Source of the DNA: Hawksworthiomyces lignivorus
Taxonomy: Eukaryota; Ascomycota; Sordariomycetes; Ophiostomatales; Ophiostomataceae
Reading direction: 5' to 3'
DNA length: 64,000 bases
Assembly: GCA_002917075.1 (NCBI GenBank)
Contig: NTMA01000005.1
Location: 620,001 to 684,000 of the forward strand
Shown here: piece after piece, positions 1-11,400 of the stretch
How positions within the stretch are numbered: the stretch's first letter is position 1
Layout: every line of letters begins with the position of its first letter
The notes under the pieces: generated by a model
What the model was told of the DNA's origin: nothing
What the model saw: the letters and a program-made list of their open reading frames with translations, nothing else
Databases searched by the model: none
Program-made: the position numbers and the translations under genes

Positions 1-262
1 ATGCACACAGGAATAGGTGTAGGGAAAAGAACACAAGGACAAACAGATTTTAAATTTTAAGACCCCTGACCAGAATTTCCGAAACGCCATGAATGCTGTA
101 AGACCAAAGGCCTCATACACACACTCAATCCAACAAGCAGCATGAACCCAAAATCTCACATGTCCCTTCCTCCTGCATTCTATTCCGCCCAGGACCGCAG
201 TGGCATCATTTGCGGGAAAACAGCAGATAACCAACAGTTCAACAGACCAGGAACGGAGAAAT

Positions 263-1653
263 TTATTGCTGCAGTGCCAGCTGGTTGGCCCGCTCCCGCT
301 CAACTTCGTACATGAAGTCGAAGTATCCTTTGTCGAAATGGTGGATGCGGACATACCCGTCCTCTCCGCCGCTTGCATAACCCTTGCCAGTTGGGTCCAC
401 GGCAACCGTATTCTGGGCTGATGTTAGTCCTGGAGACCTGCAGCTACCTTTTTGTCTGATATATGATGGAAAGAAGGGCGAAACTCACCAAAGGACCGAA
501 GTGACCACGAACACGACCAATCTCATCTTCGAAAATCTTGTGGTAGAAACGTGCCTCAAACTTGCCCTGACGCGCCGCAGTCTGAGTGACCTCCATGGCT
601 GCCTGACCACCACCCAGGATGACGAAGTCCTTCTTGCGCGTTATGCACGCGCTGTTCAGCGGGGTGTCAGCCACGTAGGTCTTCAGGACGGTCAAGTCGC
701 GAGCAGAGACAAGCTTGGCGGTCTTGTCTTTGGAGGCAGTGATGAAATACGTCCGGTCGGGCGACCATTGAAGGTCGGTCACAGGCATGTTCAACTCGTG
801 GATGGAGACGTTGTAGATGAGCTCGCCGGTCTATATGAATTAGCCACACGATGCAATAACAATAAAGATCGCCAGGTTGAGCGACGTACCTTGCCGTCGT
901 ACTGGGAGACAGAGCCATCTTCGTGACCAGCGATGATGTACTTGGATAGGTAGCTCCAGCCAGCAACGGTAGCCTTGCTCTCATCGCAGACAATGGTCAT
1001 GACCTTCTCGTCAGACTGCTCGGCATCCACATCGACCTTGACGTCCAGCACAACGATGGTGCCCAGGTGACCCATGCGCTTCTCAGTCACGCCCAGCAGC
1101 TTAGTGCCATCCTCGTTGAACTCCACACGCTTCACGGCCGTGGGAAAATCCCATGTCTTGAGAAGCTTGCCGGACATGGCGTCCCACAGACGGATGGTGT
1201 TGTCGGCTGAGCCGCTGGCGAGAATCGTAGTTGTTGGGTCCACATCGATGGTCCAGATAGCACCCTGGTGGCCCTGGTATGTGCCCAGACGCTCGCCGTT
1301 GTGAGAAAACCAAGCGCAAATGTGTTGATCTTTGGACACCGAGAAAATCAAGTCGCCATCGTAGTTGTATCTAAATTCGAAAAAGAGAGTGGTCAGCCGA
1401 AGGTCGTTCCTTGCGCTATAGACGCACCTCTGCCTTTCATATGGGAGTCTACTCCCTTGACCGTCACTTAGTCTCGGCCAAACCATAAATCCAAACTCTT
1501 GTATCCTCCTCTGACTGTTTTCGCCCAGATATCCTAATATTTCATGCTTTCCGAGTCTTCGCCTCTCTATTCATCAACCTCGTTTCCATTTTCCTGAACT
1601 TACTTCACTTGCGTGAGAGCACGCTCGTGCCCAGATAGTAAAATGGGCCGCAT
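263..1653 (-). CDS. TIF34: Eukaryotic translation initiation factor 3 subunit i (eIF3i, WD40 protein)
   Basis: Beta-propeller subunit of eIF3, the cytosolic complex that loads mRNA and initiator tRNA on the 40S ribosome. Four exons on the minus strand join in frame: 1604-1653, 890-1370, 489-830 and 263-412, giving 340 residues, the usual eIF3i length. The first exon encodes [17 protein letters not shown], the typical eIF3i N-terminus, followed by [16 protein letters not shown]40 repeats are visible throughout ([45 protein letters not shown], and [13 protein letters not shown] near the end). The C-terminus [14 protein letters not shown] is the conserved eIF3b/g-binding tail. Splice donors are gtaagt, gtacgt and gtgagt. 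The start lies in exon 1 only 50 nt from the first donor, so simple ORF calls miss it. It is divergent from the C1-THF synthase gene. The family assignment is very secure. Confidence 0.95.
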
Positions 1654-2966
1654 TTTAGGAAGATCGGAGAGCGAACTCTAGTATTTCGTTGATAGGGAGG
1701 GTTCGTTGTCGGTGGCCGTACGTATGGCTTGTATTTTATAAAATATCTGGTTTCGTTTCTGGTGCATCAGTGGTTGAAATATTGGTTTTTTTTTTTTTTT
1801 CCCTGGCCGGCAGCGTATCAACCTGCTATTTACTGTGGGGGGTCTTTGTGCGCCGAAATGATTTGGCGGGGCAAATTTGGTCAGGGCGTGGTGCCAGGCA
1901 GCGACACTCGCCTCTGCGTGGAGCTGTCACGTGGCTAATTTTCATGAGTGAGTTTTCTTCTAAGTTAGTCACGTGATAAATATATTGCGACGGTGTGCTT
2001 AGGCTGTTTGCCGACACCTGGAGAGCTCGATTCCCAATCCTCCGAAAACTGGTATATACACTGTATGTAAGATACTGTAAGCTGTTTACCTTGTGTCCCA
2101 CCGCTCATCGCGGGAACATACTGCGCTAAAAAAGAATCGGAAGCGAGTCGTGGCTTTTTGCTACCTCTTTGGGTGTGATATTGAGCAATGGTTGGCATAC
2201 TGACGCATCGTCAAATATTAATACAAACGACGCAATTCTAAGTCGAAATTCCTCTGACACATCCCGTCCGCGCGCGGCAGAGAGCTCCACCGCAACCATT
2301 AGGGAGGCGTCTAGGCCTCGCGTGGGATGCCATTCTCTGGTTGACATTTACTCTTTCGTGGCCTCTGAAGAGAGCACCATTCAAGTCTTTCCCTCTTTCC
2401 GTTTGAGTTGCACTTCCCGTTCTTTCTCATAAATATGCTAGTCAAAGGGACGAGCAACGTCTCGAGGCCACCGCTGCCTTGGCCTGTCTTTCAATTGCAG
2501 TATTTGTATGGCTCATCAGCCCGTCTCTCGTAGAAACAGGCTTCCCTCGCAATCCACCCTGCTTTCTTTTGTCCACCAGAAGATTTCGCGGGCATCTTTG
2601 GTCGATTCCACCTCTTGTCTTTGCAAGTGTCTTTGCCTGTTTTGAAATATTCGAGTCTGCTCTTACCTGTGTCCAATCTGAAACTGGGTGAAAGCATATG
2701 CTTCTCAATTGCATCTTTCATCTATTAAAAGTTGCTTTGCCAGCACGGCTGCATCCTCCGAAAGTCTGGTGATTTGAGTCACACAGAAGAAAGGACGCGT
2801 TAGGGTTATCGTTGAAACCAAAAAATTTCGCAGTTATTTCCCTAAACAGGGAAGAATTGTCAGATAACTCGCGAATTGATTCGCTGTCCCATATCATTTT
2901 CTCTTCCTCGACTTTTTCCCCCTAGATCTGTCTTTTTGCAAGAGCTCTGCAGCTCCAAGACGAGCG
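1654..2966. promoter_or_regulatory. Divergent intergenic region between eIF3i and C1-THF synthase
   Basis: About 1.3 kb separates the two divergent start codons, so it must contain both promoters and 5' UTRs. It includes a T15 run at 1786-1800. I see no ORF that resembles a protein family and no clear core promoter element; the short ORFs in both directions look random. Confidence 0.5.
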
Positions 2967-5900
2967 ATGCCGCCACCTTTGCAATCTCGCATTCTGCCAC
3001 CTTGTTGTGGTAGTTATGCAGGTAAGCGACAACGGACACCAGCACTTTCGGCGTTGGGCTCATTTGCACATGTCCGGCCGGTAGCGCCCATCTCCAAACC
3101 CGATTTAAACCGCCAGCAGAAAAAACTGCAACAGAGGCTTCAACACACAGAACTGCTGCGTTACCAGCCATCGACGTCTTTATCGGGCAATTCTGCCAGC
3201 CGCAACAGCTCGTGCGGCCTTGCTGACAGTCGCTCCCGATTCAGGGCCAGAAAACCAAGCAAATCTTGCAGCTGCCTCTCCCCTTGCTTAAGCGCCCCGC
3301 CCACTTTCGGGTCAACGGCGGCGGACCGCGTTCCTATCTATTCGAGGTCTTTTTCTAGCCGGAAAACCTGCACCAGCAATTCGGGCGCTGCTGTTTTCTC
3401 CGCTAAAACCCACCCCTCATGCACTGTGGCTTCTGAACCCTCCTTTTCTGGTTCATCTCATCCTCATCGCCGATTCTATTCCACCTCTGGAGGCGCCATG
3501 GCAGCTATCAAGATTGATGGCACCGCGCTTGCCAAGAAGATCAGAGAGTCGCTCCGCGCCGACATTGCTGAAAAGCAGAAGTCTAACCCCCGCTTTCAGC
3601 CAAGCCTGAAAATCATCCAGGGTATGCATAGTTCATGGGATCTCAATGTATCGACAGCTTTGATCGTGTGCGGGAATGATGCTGACTCTGGATTTCTGCA
3701 GTGGCCGATCGTTCTGACTCTAGTAGGAGAGCCCCTCAAGTCTTCATAGATGAGCTTGTTGCGAGTGTGTCAAATTTTTTCTAACACAAGCCACCACCTC
3801 ACAGCAACCTATGTTCGTATGAAATTGAAAGCGGCAGGAGAGGTGAGCACGAGCCCCTCCAATCCCGCACTTCGATAAGGCTTCCAAGCTAATCTGCTAT
3901 CTCTTTCTTTCTCTTCACCGCGCTCTCTTCCCTCAGGCTGGAATACAATGTGACCTCATTCACCTGCCCGAGAGCATCTCCGAGCCGGAGCTGCTGGACG
4001 AGATTCATCGTCTGAACAATGACACCGGAGTCCACGGCATCCTTGTACAGCTCCCGCTACCCAAGCATCTCTCTGAGTATAACATTACCTCAGCAGTTGC
4101 TGGCGAGAAGGATGTGGACGGTTTTGGCACTAGCAACATTGGCGAGCTTGCCAAGCGCGGCGGCCGCCCTCTCTTCATTCCCTGCACTCCCAAGGGTGTC
4201 ATGGCCCTGCTGAAAGAGACGAATATTGACCTGAAGGGCAAGAACGCTGTCGTTGTAGGCCGTAGCGACATTGTGGGTAACCCTGTGGCATACCTGCTTC
4301 GCCACGCAAATGCCACGGTGACTACGTGCCACTCGCAGACTGTTGGTCTGGCCGAGCACGTCAAGCAGGCAGATGTGGTCATTGCTGCCATCGGCCAGCC
4401 TGAATACATCCAAGGCTCGTGGCTTAAGCCAGGTGCAGTCGTCATTGACGTGGGTACCAACTACATTCCTGACGCAACAAAGAAGACTGGTTCCCGCCTG
4501 GTCGGCGACGTCCACTTTGAGTCGGCTTCACAGGTCGCCTCGTACATCACGCCCGTTCCTGGCGGCGTTGGCCCCATGACGGTGGCCATGCTTATGCAAA
4601 ATGTTGTCGAAGCGACGTCCAACTACTTTGAGAGCCAAAAGAACCGCCGTATTGTGCCGCTGCCTTTGAAGCTGCAGGATCCTGTCCCTTCTGATATTGC
4701 CGTGTCTCGGTCGCAACACCCGAAGCAGATCACTCGTGTAGCCTCTGAGATTGGCATCACTGAGGGCGAGCTTGAACCGTACGGTGCCTACAAAGCAAAG
4801 GTTGACCTCGGCGTGCTCAAGCGTCTTGAGCACCGTGCAAATGGTCGCTACGTTGTCGTTACCGGCATTACACCAACGCCCCTAGGAGAGGGCAAGTCCA
4901 CAACTACAATGGGTCTCGCCCAGGCTCTAGGTGCCCATATCGGCCGTCTGACCTTTGCAAATGTCCGCCAACCGAGCCAGGGTCCTACCTTTGGCATCAA
5001 AGGCGGCGCCGCAGGTGGTGGCTACAGCCAGGTCATTCCCATGGATGAGTTCAATCTTCATCTTACTGGAGACATTCACGCCATCACGGCTGCCAACAAC
5101 TTGTTAGCTGCGGCGATTGAGACGCGCATGTTTCATGAAAATACCCAGAAGGACGGACCTCTGTACAAACGATTGGTTCCGGCGAAGAACGGCAAGAGGA
5201 GTTTTGCGCCAGTCATGTTTCGCCGGCTGAAGAAGCTGGGCATTGACAAGACAGACCCAGACTCGCTCACGTCTGAGGAGATCCGGCGCTTCGCCCGCCT
5301 CGACATCGATCCGGAAACCATTACCTGGAGACGAGTTCTCGATGTCAACGATCGCCACCTGCGTGGTATCACTGTTGGTACGGCGCCAACTGAGAAGGGC
5401 CAGACCCGTGAAACCGGTTTTGACATTTCGGTTGCCAGCGAGTGTATGGCTATTCTGGCTCTGAGTACTAGCCTGGCTGACATGCGTGAACGCCTTGGCC
5501 GCATGGTCGTAGCTACGTCGCGTGGCGGTGATCCTGTGACGTGCGACGATATTGGCGCAGGTGGTGCCCTTACGGCCTTGATGAAAGATGCCATCAAGCC
5601 GAACTTGATGCAGTCGCTAGAAGGCACTCCTGTTTTCGTACACGCCGGGCCGTTCGCGAATATCAGCATTGGCAACAGCTCGATCTTGGCGGACAAGCTG
5701 GCGCTCAAGCTGGCGGGCACAGAGCCTGACGAAGATCCTTCCACCAAAGCGGGCTTCGTCGTGACGGAGGCTGGTTTTGACTTCACAATGGGCGGCGAGC
5801 GGTTCTTCAATATCAAGTGTCGTACATCAGGACTGGTCCCCGACGTCGTCGTGGTCGTTGCTACGGTCCGCGCTCTGAAGGTCCATGGCGGCGGACCGCC

Positions 5901-6633
5901 GATTTCGCCGGGTGCTCCTCTCCACGCCGTATATCGCGAGGAAAACGTCGACATCTTGCGCAAGGGTTGTGTTAATCTCCGGAAACACATCCAGAATGCG
6001 AAGACATATGGTGTGCCTGTCGTGGTTGCGGTCAACAAATTTTCTTCTGACACAGATGCAGAGATTGCCGTCATCCGCGAGGAGGCCATCGCTGCGGGTG
6101 CTGAGGATGCCGTGCTGTCCAACCACTGGGCTGAGGGCGGCAAGGGGGCCATCAACCTGGCACACGCCGTCATTGCGGCTAGCGAGAAGCCGAAGAACTT
6201 CCACCTGCTTTACGACCTTGGCGGTAGCGTCCAGGAACGCATCGAGAAGATCGCACGTGACATGTACGGTGCGGCGGCTGTCGAGTTCAGCGAGCTGGCG
6301 CAAAAGAAGGTGGACACGTACACAAAGCAAGGCTTCGGCAACCTGCCTATCTGTGTGGCCAAGACACAATATTCTCTTTCGCATGATCCCGATCTGAAGG
6401 GTGCTCCCACAGGTTTCACTGTCCCCATCCGCGATGTTCGTATGGCGGCTGGTGCGGGCTATCTGTAAGTTTTTCTGTCCTTATATTGAAAATCAGTTGG
6501 CCCTAGTTTTCTAACGCTGCATAGATATGCGCTTGCCGCCGATATTCAAACAATTCCGGGGTTGCCTACTGCCCCAGGTTATCTCAATGTTGACGTAGAT
6601 ACAGAGACCGGCGAAATAGACGGTCTCTTCTAG
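2967..6633 (+). CDS. ADE3: C1-tetrahydrofolate synthase (trifunctional MTHFD1/ADE3/MIS1 type), probable dual start
   Basis: Trifunctional folate enzyme: NADP-dependent methylene-THF dehydrogenase, methenyl-THF cyclohydrolase and ATP-dependent formyl-THF synthetase. Exons are 2967-3621, 3702-3722 (only 21 nt), 3805-3842, 3937-6464 and 6525-6633. From the internal ATG at 3498 (gccATGg context) the protein is 939 residues, matching cytosolic family members of about 940; from 2967 it is 1116. The dehydrogenase part shows the YVRMK catalytic Tyr/Lys, GILVQLPLP and the [10 protein letters not shown] signature. The synthetase part shows the P-loop [11 protein letters not shown]. The extra 177 N-terminal residues are Ser/Arg-rich with few acids and end in RRFYSTS, which resembles a mitochondrial presequence cleavage site. 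Domain identity is certain. Which start is used, and whether a gtaagc at 3020 is a 5' intron donor, is open. Confidence 0.93.
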
Positions 6634-7558
6634 AGCGTATTGTAGCGAAGTACAATTTTGGGTCCACCTAAAAAAGCGACACTTCAACGGCGTTGCAGTT
6701 CAAGGACCGTGGTTTTCTGTGCAATGGTTTTGCATTTGGATTTCTCAAATGGGAGCTCTGGTGAATTGCTTTTGCTCATTATTACCTGTTCGCCTTCTGA
6801 TATAAAACGGGACCATCTTTCAACAAAAGAGGTAGATGCAATGATATTCACGTACGCTAAGAAGAATATATAATAAAAATATTAGATATATCATAAGATT
6901 TCACTGACTGATGAAACGTAAGTAATCATCTCGTCAAGGCAGTGTTTGCCGTGTGCAATTGATTCTAAAGCCCAAGTACAATCCTATTCAGCAACTTGAA
7001 ACAAACAAGCAAACAACAAACACTTCTGCAAGCTATGTAGGTCCTCGTAGAGGTGCGTACTCACACGGTATACTGTAAAGACTCGGGCTCTATTTCATCT
7101 CAATAGAAAAAGAAGCAGCAAATTATACATTGCAAGCACGGATTGTTTTGACAATCGTTCTGGACTTTGACCTATATGCCGTTGATAGGTTTCATGATAG
7201 TGACTTCAAATCCACTTTGCTAAGGCTAGATATGCGACCTAGATACTACAGGTATATGAGTTGAAAACTTCATGGAAACATACGTGCTGATTAAACTCAA
7301 TATTGAATGCTAAATAGGTCTTTTTGATATTTGCGTAACTACAGCTTTTAGTCGATGATTGTGCTCCTTTGATATTTTATTTGCTAAAATGGGGATGGGA
7401 GAAGGAGGGGTTAAGTCAAACCGATCAACAGTGCGCCTTGCTCTTGCAACGATAGCAGTTACAACCTTGCCTCTTTCGTTCAACTTCCATCACGCCTCTC
7501 TAATTTTGATGGAATTTTCAATAACGCTTTTGAAGTGAAACAGCATAGTGAAATACCA
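6634..7558. other. Intergenic region, no gene seen
   Basis: AT-rich spacer between two plus-strand genes. It would hold the 3' end of the C1-THF synthase transcript and the promoter of the kinase gene. No family-like ORF or RNA gene was recognised. Confidence 0.5.
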
Positions 7559-8468
7559 ATGGAAGATCAATTGGATCGGCTGGTGGAGAAGGTTTGGAGC
7601 AAGTATCTTGAGACGCCGCCTACCCAGCGTTTGAGTGTGTTCCCCTCTGGCACTTTGAACAAGCTTACCTACTTGGTCGCCGAGCGCTGAAGAGCTAAGA
7701 AGTCTCAAAAATTACAGTGATTGCTATTGGGGGAATTCCTGGCTCAGGTGAGTTGCCGGATGTTCGTGCTACGTAGGTTTCTTAACCTAGTTTGGCTGAC
7801 AGCGAGGCACAGGAAAGACACATCTGGCAGGCGCCGTGGCTGAACGTATCAACTCCAGACAGTATGCGGAATCGACAGAAGAAGTACTCGCTGAGGAAGC
7901 GTCACCACCATCTTCCCTCGAACCAGTGGCCATAGCTGTCCCTATGGATGGCTTCCACCTCACCCGTGCCCAGCTATCTGCTATGCCTGATCCGGTGCGT
8001 GCTCATGCTCGCCGAGGCGCGGAGTTCACTTTTGACGGACAGGCATTCCTAAAACTGGTGCAAGACCTCCGTGCTCCCATCCATAACAGCACGGAGGCTG
8101 CTGCGCCTATATTCTGTCCCTCGTTTGACCACGCCGTTAAAGACCCCGTTCCGGATGCCATCGCCGTCGGCTCTAGTCAGCGAGTAGTCTTGTTCGAAGG
8201 CAACTATGTCTGTCTAGATCGCGAGCCATGGCGCACAGCCTGTGACAAGCAACATATGGACGAGCGCTGGTTTGTCGATGTAGATTTCGCTGTGGCCAGA
8301 GCGCGGCTAGTGAAGCGGCACGTGGCTGCTGGCATCGCTGCGGATGAAGCTGCAGCAGCGGCGCGAGCAGATGAGAATGACCTTGTGAATGGGGCTGAGA
8401 TTGTGGCGGAGAGAGTTAAAAACATTGATGAGACGGTTATCAGTCGAGAAGATGCATCATGGGCGTGA
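7559..8468 (+). CDS. YFH7-like P-loop kinase (phosphoribulokinase/uridine kinase superfamily)
   Basis: Predicted small-molecule kinase of the uridine kinase/phosphoribulokinase/pantothenate kinase-like fold, closest in layout to yeast Yfh7; the substrate is unknown. Exons 7559-7634, 7718-7747 (30 nt) and 7813-8468 give 253 residues. The N-terminus MEDQLDRLVEKVWSKYL precedes TPPTQRLMIAIGGIPGSG and the Walker A motif GIPGSGKT at about 31-38; the Walker A is split by intron 2, so no single ORF shows it. Downstream are PMDGFHLTR (the conserved Asp-Gly-Phe-His of this superfamily), a Walker B-like VVLFEGNY, and a C-terminal arginine segment (RARLVKRH). It is shorter than yeast Yfh7 (about 350 residues). 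Confidence in the superfamily is high, in the precise role low. Confidence 0.85.
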
Positions 8469-11400
8469 TTGAAATTGTAGGGAGAAGCGAAATAGACGAT
8501 CTAAGAGGCAGGGTGCTGCTCCGCCGCAGTCGTACTTCGAGACGATTATCACACTTGCAAAGGTTTTTTGTAACGTCATGTCCGTCGCTCATTACACGGG
8601 CCATTCTTCCGTGAGTGAATAAGATAGGATGGGTTTGGTTTGTATTTGGTGAAGATTACTGACATCTTCCTCTTATTGACTCATGATACAAATAAACGCT
8701 TTTATATTGTATTACAATCAGTCCACGTCATCCAGTATGAAAGATCACCACCTCTTCTATCAGAATTTTGCCTCTCTATTTGCAAGTTTTAATTCGATTC
8801 TGTAGACGCACCGTAAACTTACTGTACGCAGGCCAGGAGAGAAGAGGATAAAGGGAGTGATGTAAATGAGTGCGAGAATGTGAGAAGAATACGTTAGCTG
8901 CGTCAGCTTTGTTAAATATCAGATAAGTAGTTACGTTTCTTCATGCATACTTTGCTAAGAGTTGGGGCAAGTCCGACAAATTAATTGCGAGACAACTACG
9001 ATGGACATGATGGACGAGTAACAATACGGAAGGTCAAAACCATTTTTTTCTCGAAGCTCGAGTCAGATAGGGTGGAAAGTAATGAAGATCGAAAGGCAAC
9101 CAGCAAACACCAAGAAGACTAGATGAGGTCTAGACCGCAACAGAAATAGATGTCATAAAAACAGATATAGAAATCTCCTTCAGAATAGTTTAAGCTTAAA
9201 GCGAGGCCCAAGTGCGTTGATTTATGAGATGAAGAGTACGACACGCACCACATTCAAGATCAGATGGTGAGCCAAGCATAAAAAATGAACAGGAATAGAA
9301 CCGACAGCAGCAGTATTAAATGGATCGGCGACGCTGTTTCTCTGAGATAACGATAGTAGTTTCCTTCTTTTATTCGGACAGTGTGATGCCGCACCGATCC
9401 TTCATATTCGTCTCTTTATTTTATATCAAGGGCATCGGAATGCATTGTTGAAGAGACGAGAGAAGAGAGGAAGAGGGAGCACACAGAGCCGAATAGGGCC
9501 AGACCCGAGACGCTGAAGACTGCAAGCCACATGCGTCACGCAAGATCAAGATATTTGAGTAGATCTTTCTATATGTCAAGGATTCGAAGCGCGACTAAAG
9601 ATTGAGAATAGAAACGACCCTTTTCCACAGCACGTGGCAAATTATAAATTCGTGTGCATTTCTACCCTTATGTATATTGCCTCTTTCTATTCGTCTTTGG
9701 CGATAACCAGCTATACTTACATGAAGGCTTGCTTTGGTTTTATTCAACCAACGGCCTCCCCATAGTTGCTATTGGGTTTTTGTCAGACAGTTTGTTTTCG
9801 GTAAAGCGGACCATATCTGCTATTAGGAAAGAAAACCGACTATTTCATGTAGGAAACTGTATGTGTCACTGCTTCGCGTTGTGACTTTGCCTTAATTTGT
9901 TAATTGTTGATTTGTGTTGCCATATCTGGCTTCCCCCCAATTCAGCCTCGGCAATGCCCAACAGCTTGCAGACTTCCTGGCCGTCTTATTGCTAATGTCC
10001 TGGGTTCCCTTTGTTTCTCTATATGGGCTTCCCGTCTTTCCTCTTGACCTTGTCACATTGCACCGCTTATTTTTCTTTATATGCCACTGTATCTTTGTAA
10101 ACTCTACCTTTGCCGCTTGAAACCTTACTTTTCCGCTTCCATCATTTGCCGTGTCGTTCAATAGCTTCGATGCCTTACACGCGGGATGGCCTGTAAACGA
10201 GACCTCAAGAAAGCTTACCCTCCGCGGCAGGCTTTGCGAGGTTTCCGAATCAGGCAATATATTAAATACATGGAAAAAAAATCGATGGGCTGCAAGGGAT
10301 GTAAGCTGGAGAACGCACATTTTTCGTATACCATTTCACACGACAATACCACGCCGCAGGATCAATAGAAGCACTTGCCACCACACCCCCCTCCAAATAA
10401 TTTCTTCTTTTACCAACTCTTAGCCCGCTCCCCGCATTGTTTTCGGCATGGTAGGGTCGTGCGTTTGGTGTAAGTGCCTGCTATCTTGCGTCAACTTGAC
10501 GTCGTGATTCTCAACTACAACAAGGCAGCCTCCCTTCTCCTGCAATTTCTTTTTTTCTACACCCTCTCACCATCGACGAGAATTACGGCCCAAAAATAGT
10601 ACATGAAGAGGACCATGTGCTCTTAGGTAAATCACATTTTCCACGTGTTTTCATCAACATCTTGATATAAGGGTCTAAAAACAAAAGAACGGAAAATATC
10701 CATATGCCCCCCTTTCTCCCCTCCCTTCCGCTTTTTTCCCTGGGTGTGGCGCTCTCAATTCACCCTCCAACAGCGTATCATACTATCCGCTTCGCTTCCT
10801 CCGCATGCTCCACTCTTCATTCATTTTGTGCCGTGATTCCCTCTTCAAAGGCTGACCGTCCCTATTGCTCTCGGCGTACCATCCTGGTCATTCCCGCTGC
10901 CCTGTCGCGTCACGGCCCTTTGGTGCCTCGACGTGTTTTATTTACCTTGTCCTACATTTCCTCTTTATTTCAAACCGGCTCCCTTCACTTCTCCGATTCC
11001 CTAGGTGATATTTCTTTGCACGTGTACAGATCTTGAAAGCCAGCTGACTCAAAGCAAGACTCTTCTGGCATCGCAGCAATAAAATGAGACCCCAGTGAAA
11101 AAGAATAGGAAACAAGATCGGTAAAGCGCGTGCTCTGCTTCCAGTTTTTAAACTCTCTAGGGGTTTATGACGAGAGACATTCATAGATTATCACTGAGCC
11201 AAAGATATGCGCTCTTCTTCCTTTGAATAGCTTTGCCTGCGGCACAGGTATTATAGCGGTTACTGTGTTGGATACTGTATTTCTTGGAGTGAATACCTGG
11301 GTAAGCAGATTGGTTATCAAGGAAACATATCCAAGCCCAATCATGATATTGCCACGAAATATCAAAAAAAAAAAAAATAGAAAAGAAGCTCTCAAACAAA

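Noticed and set aside
5133..6173. 346-codon minus-strand ORF antisense to C1-THF synthase
   Set aside because: Shadow of a strongly conserved enzyme frame; composition (Ser/Arg/Thr-rich) is typical of antisense reading.
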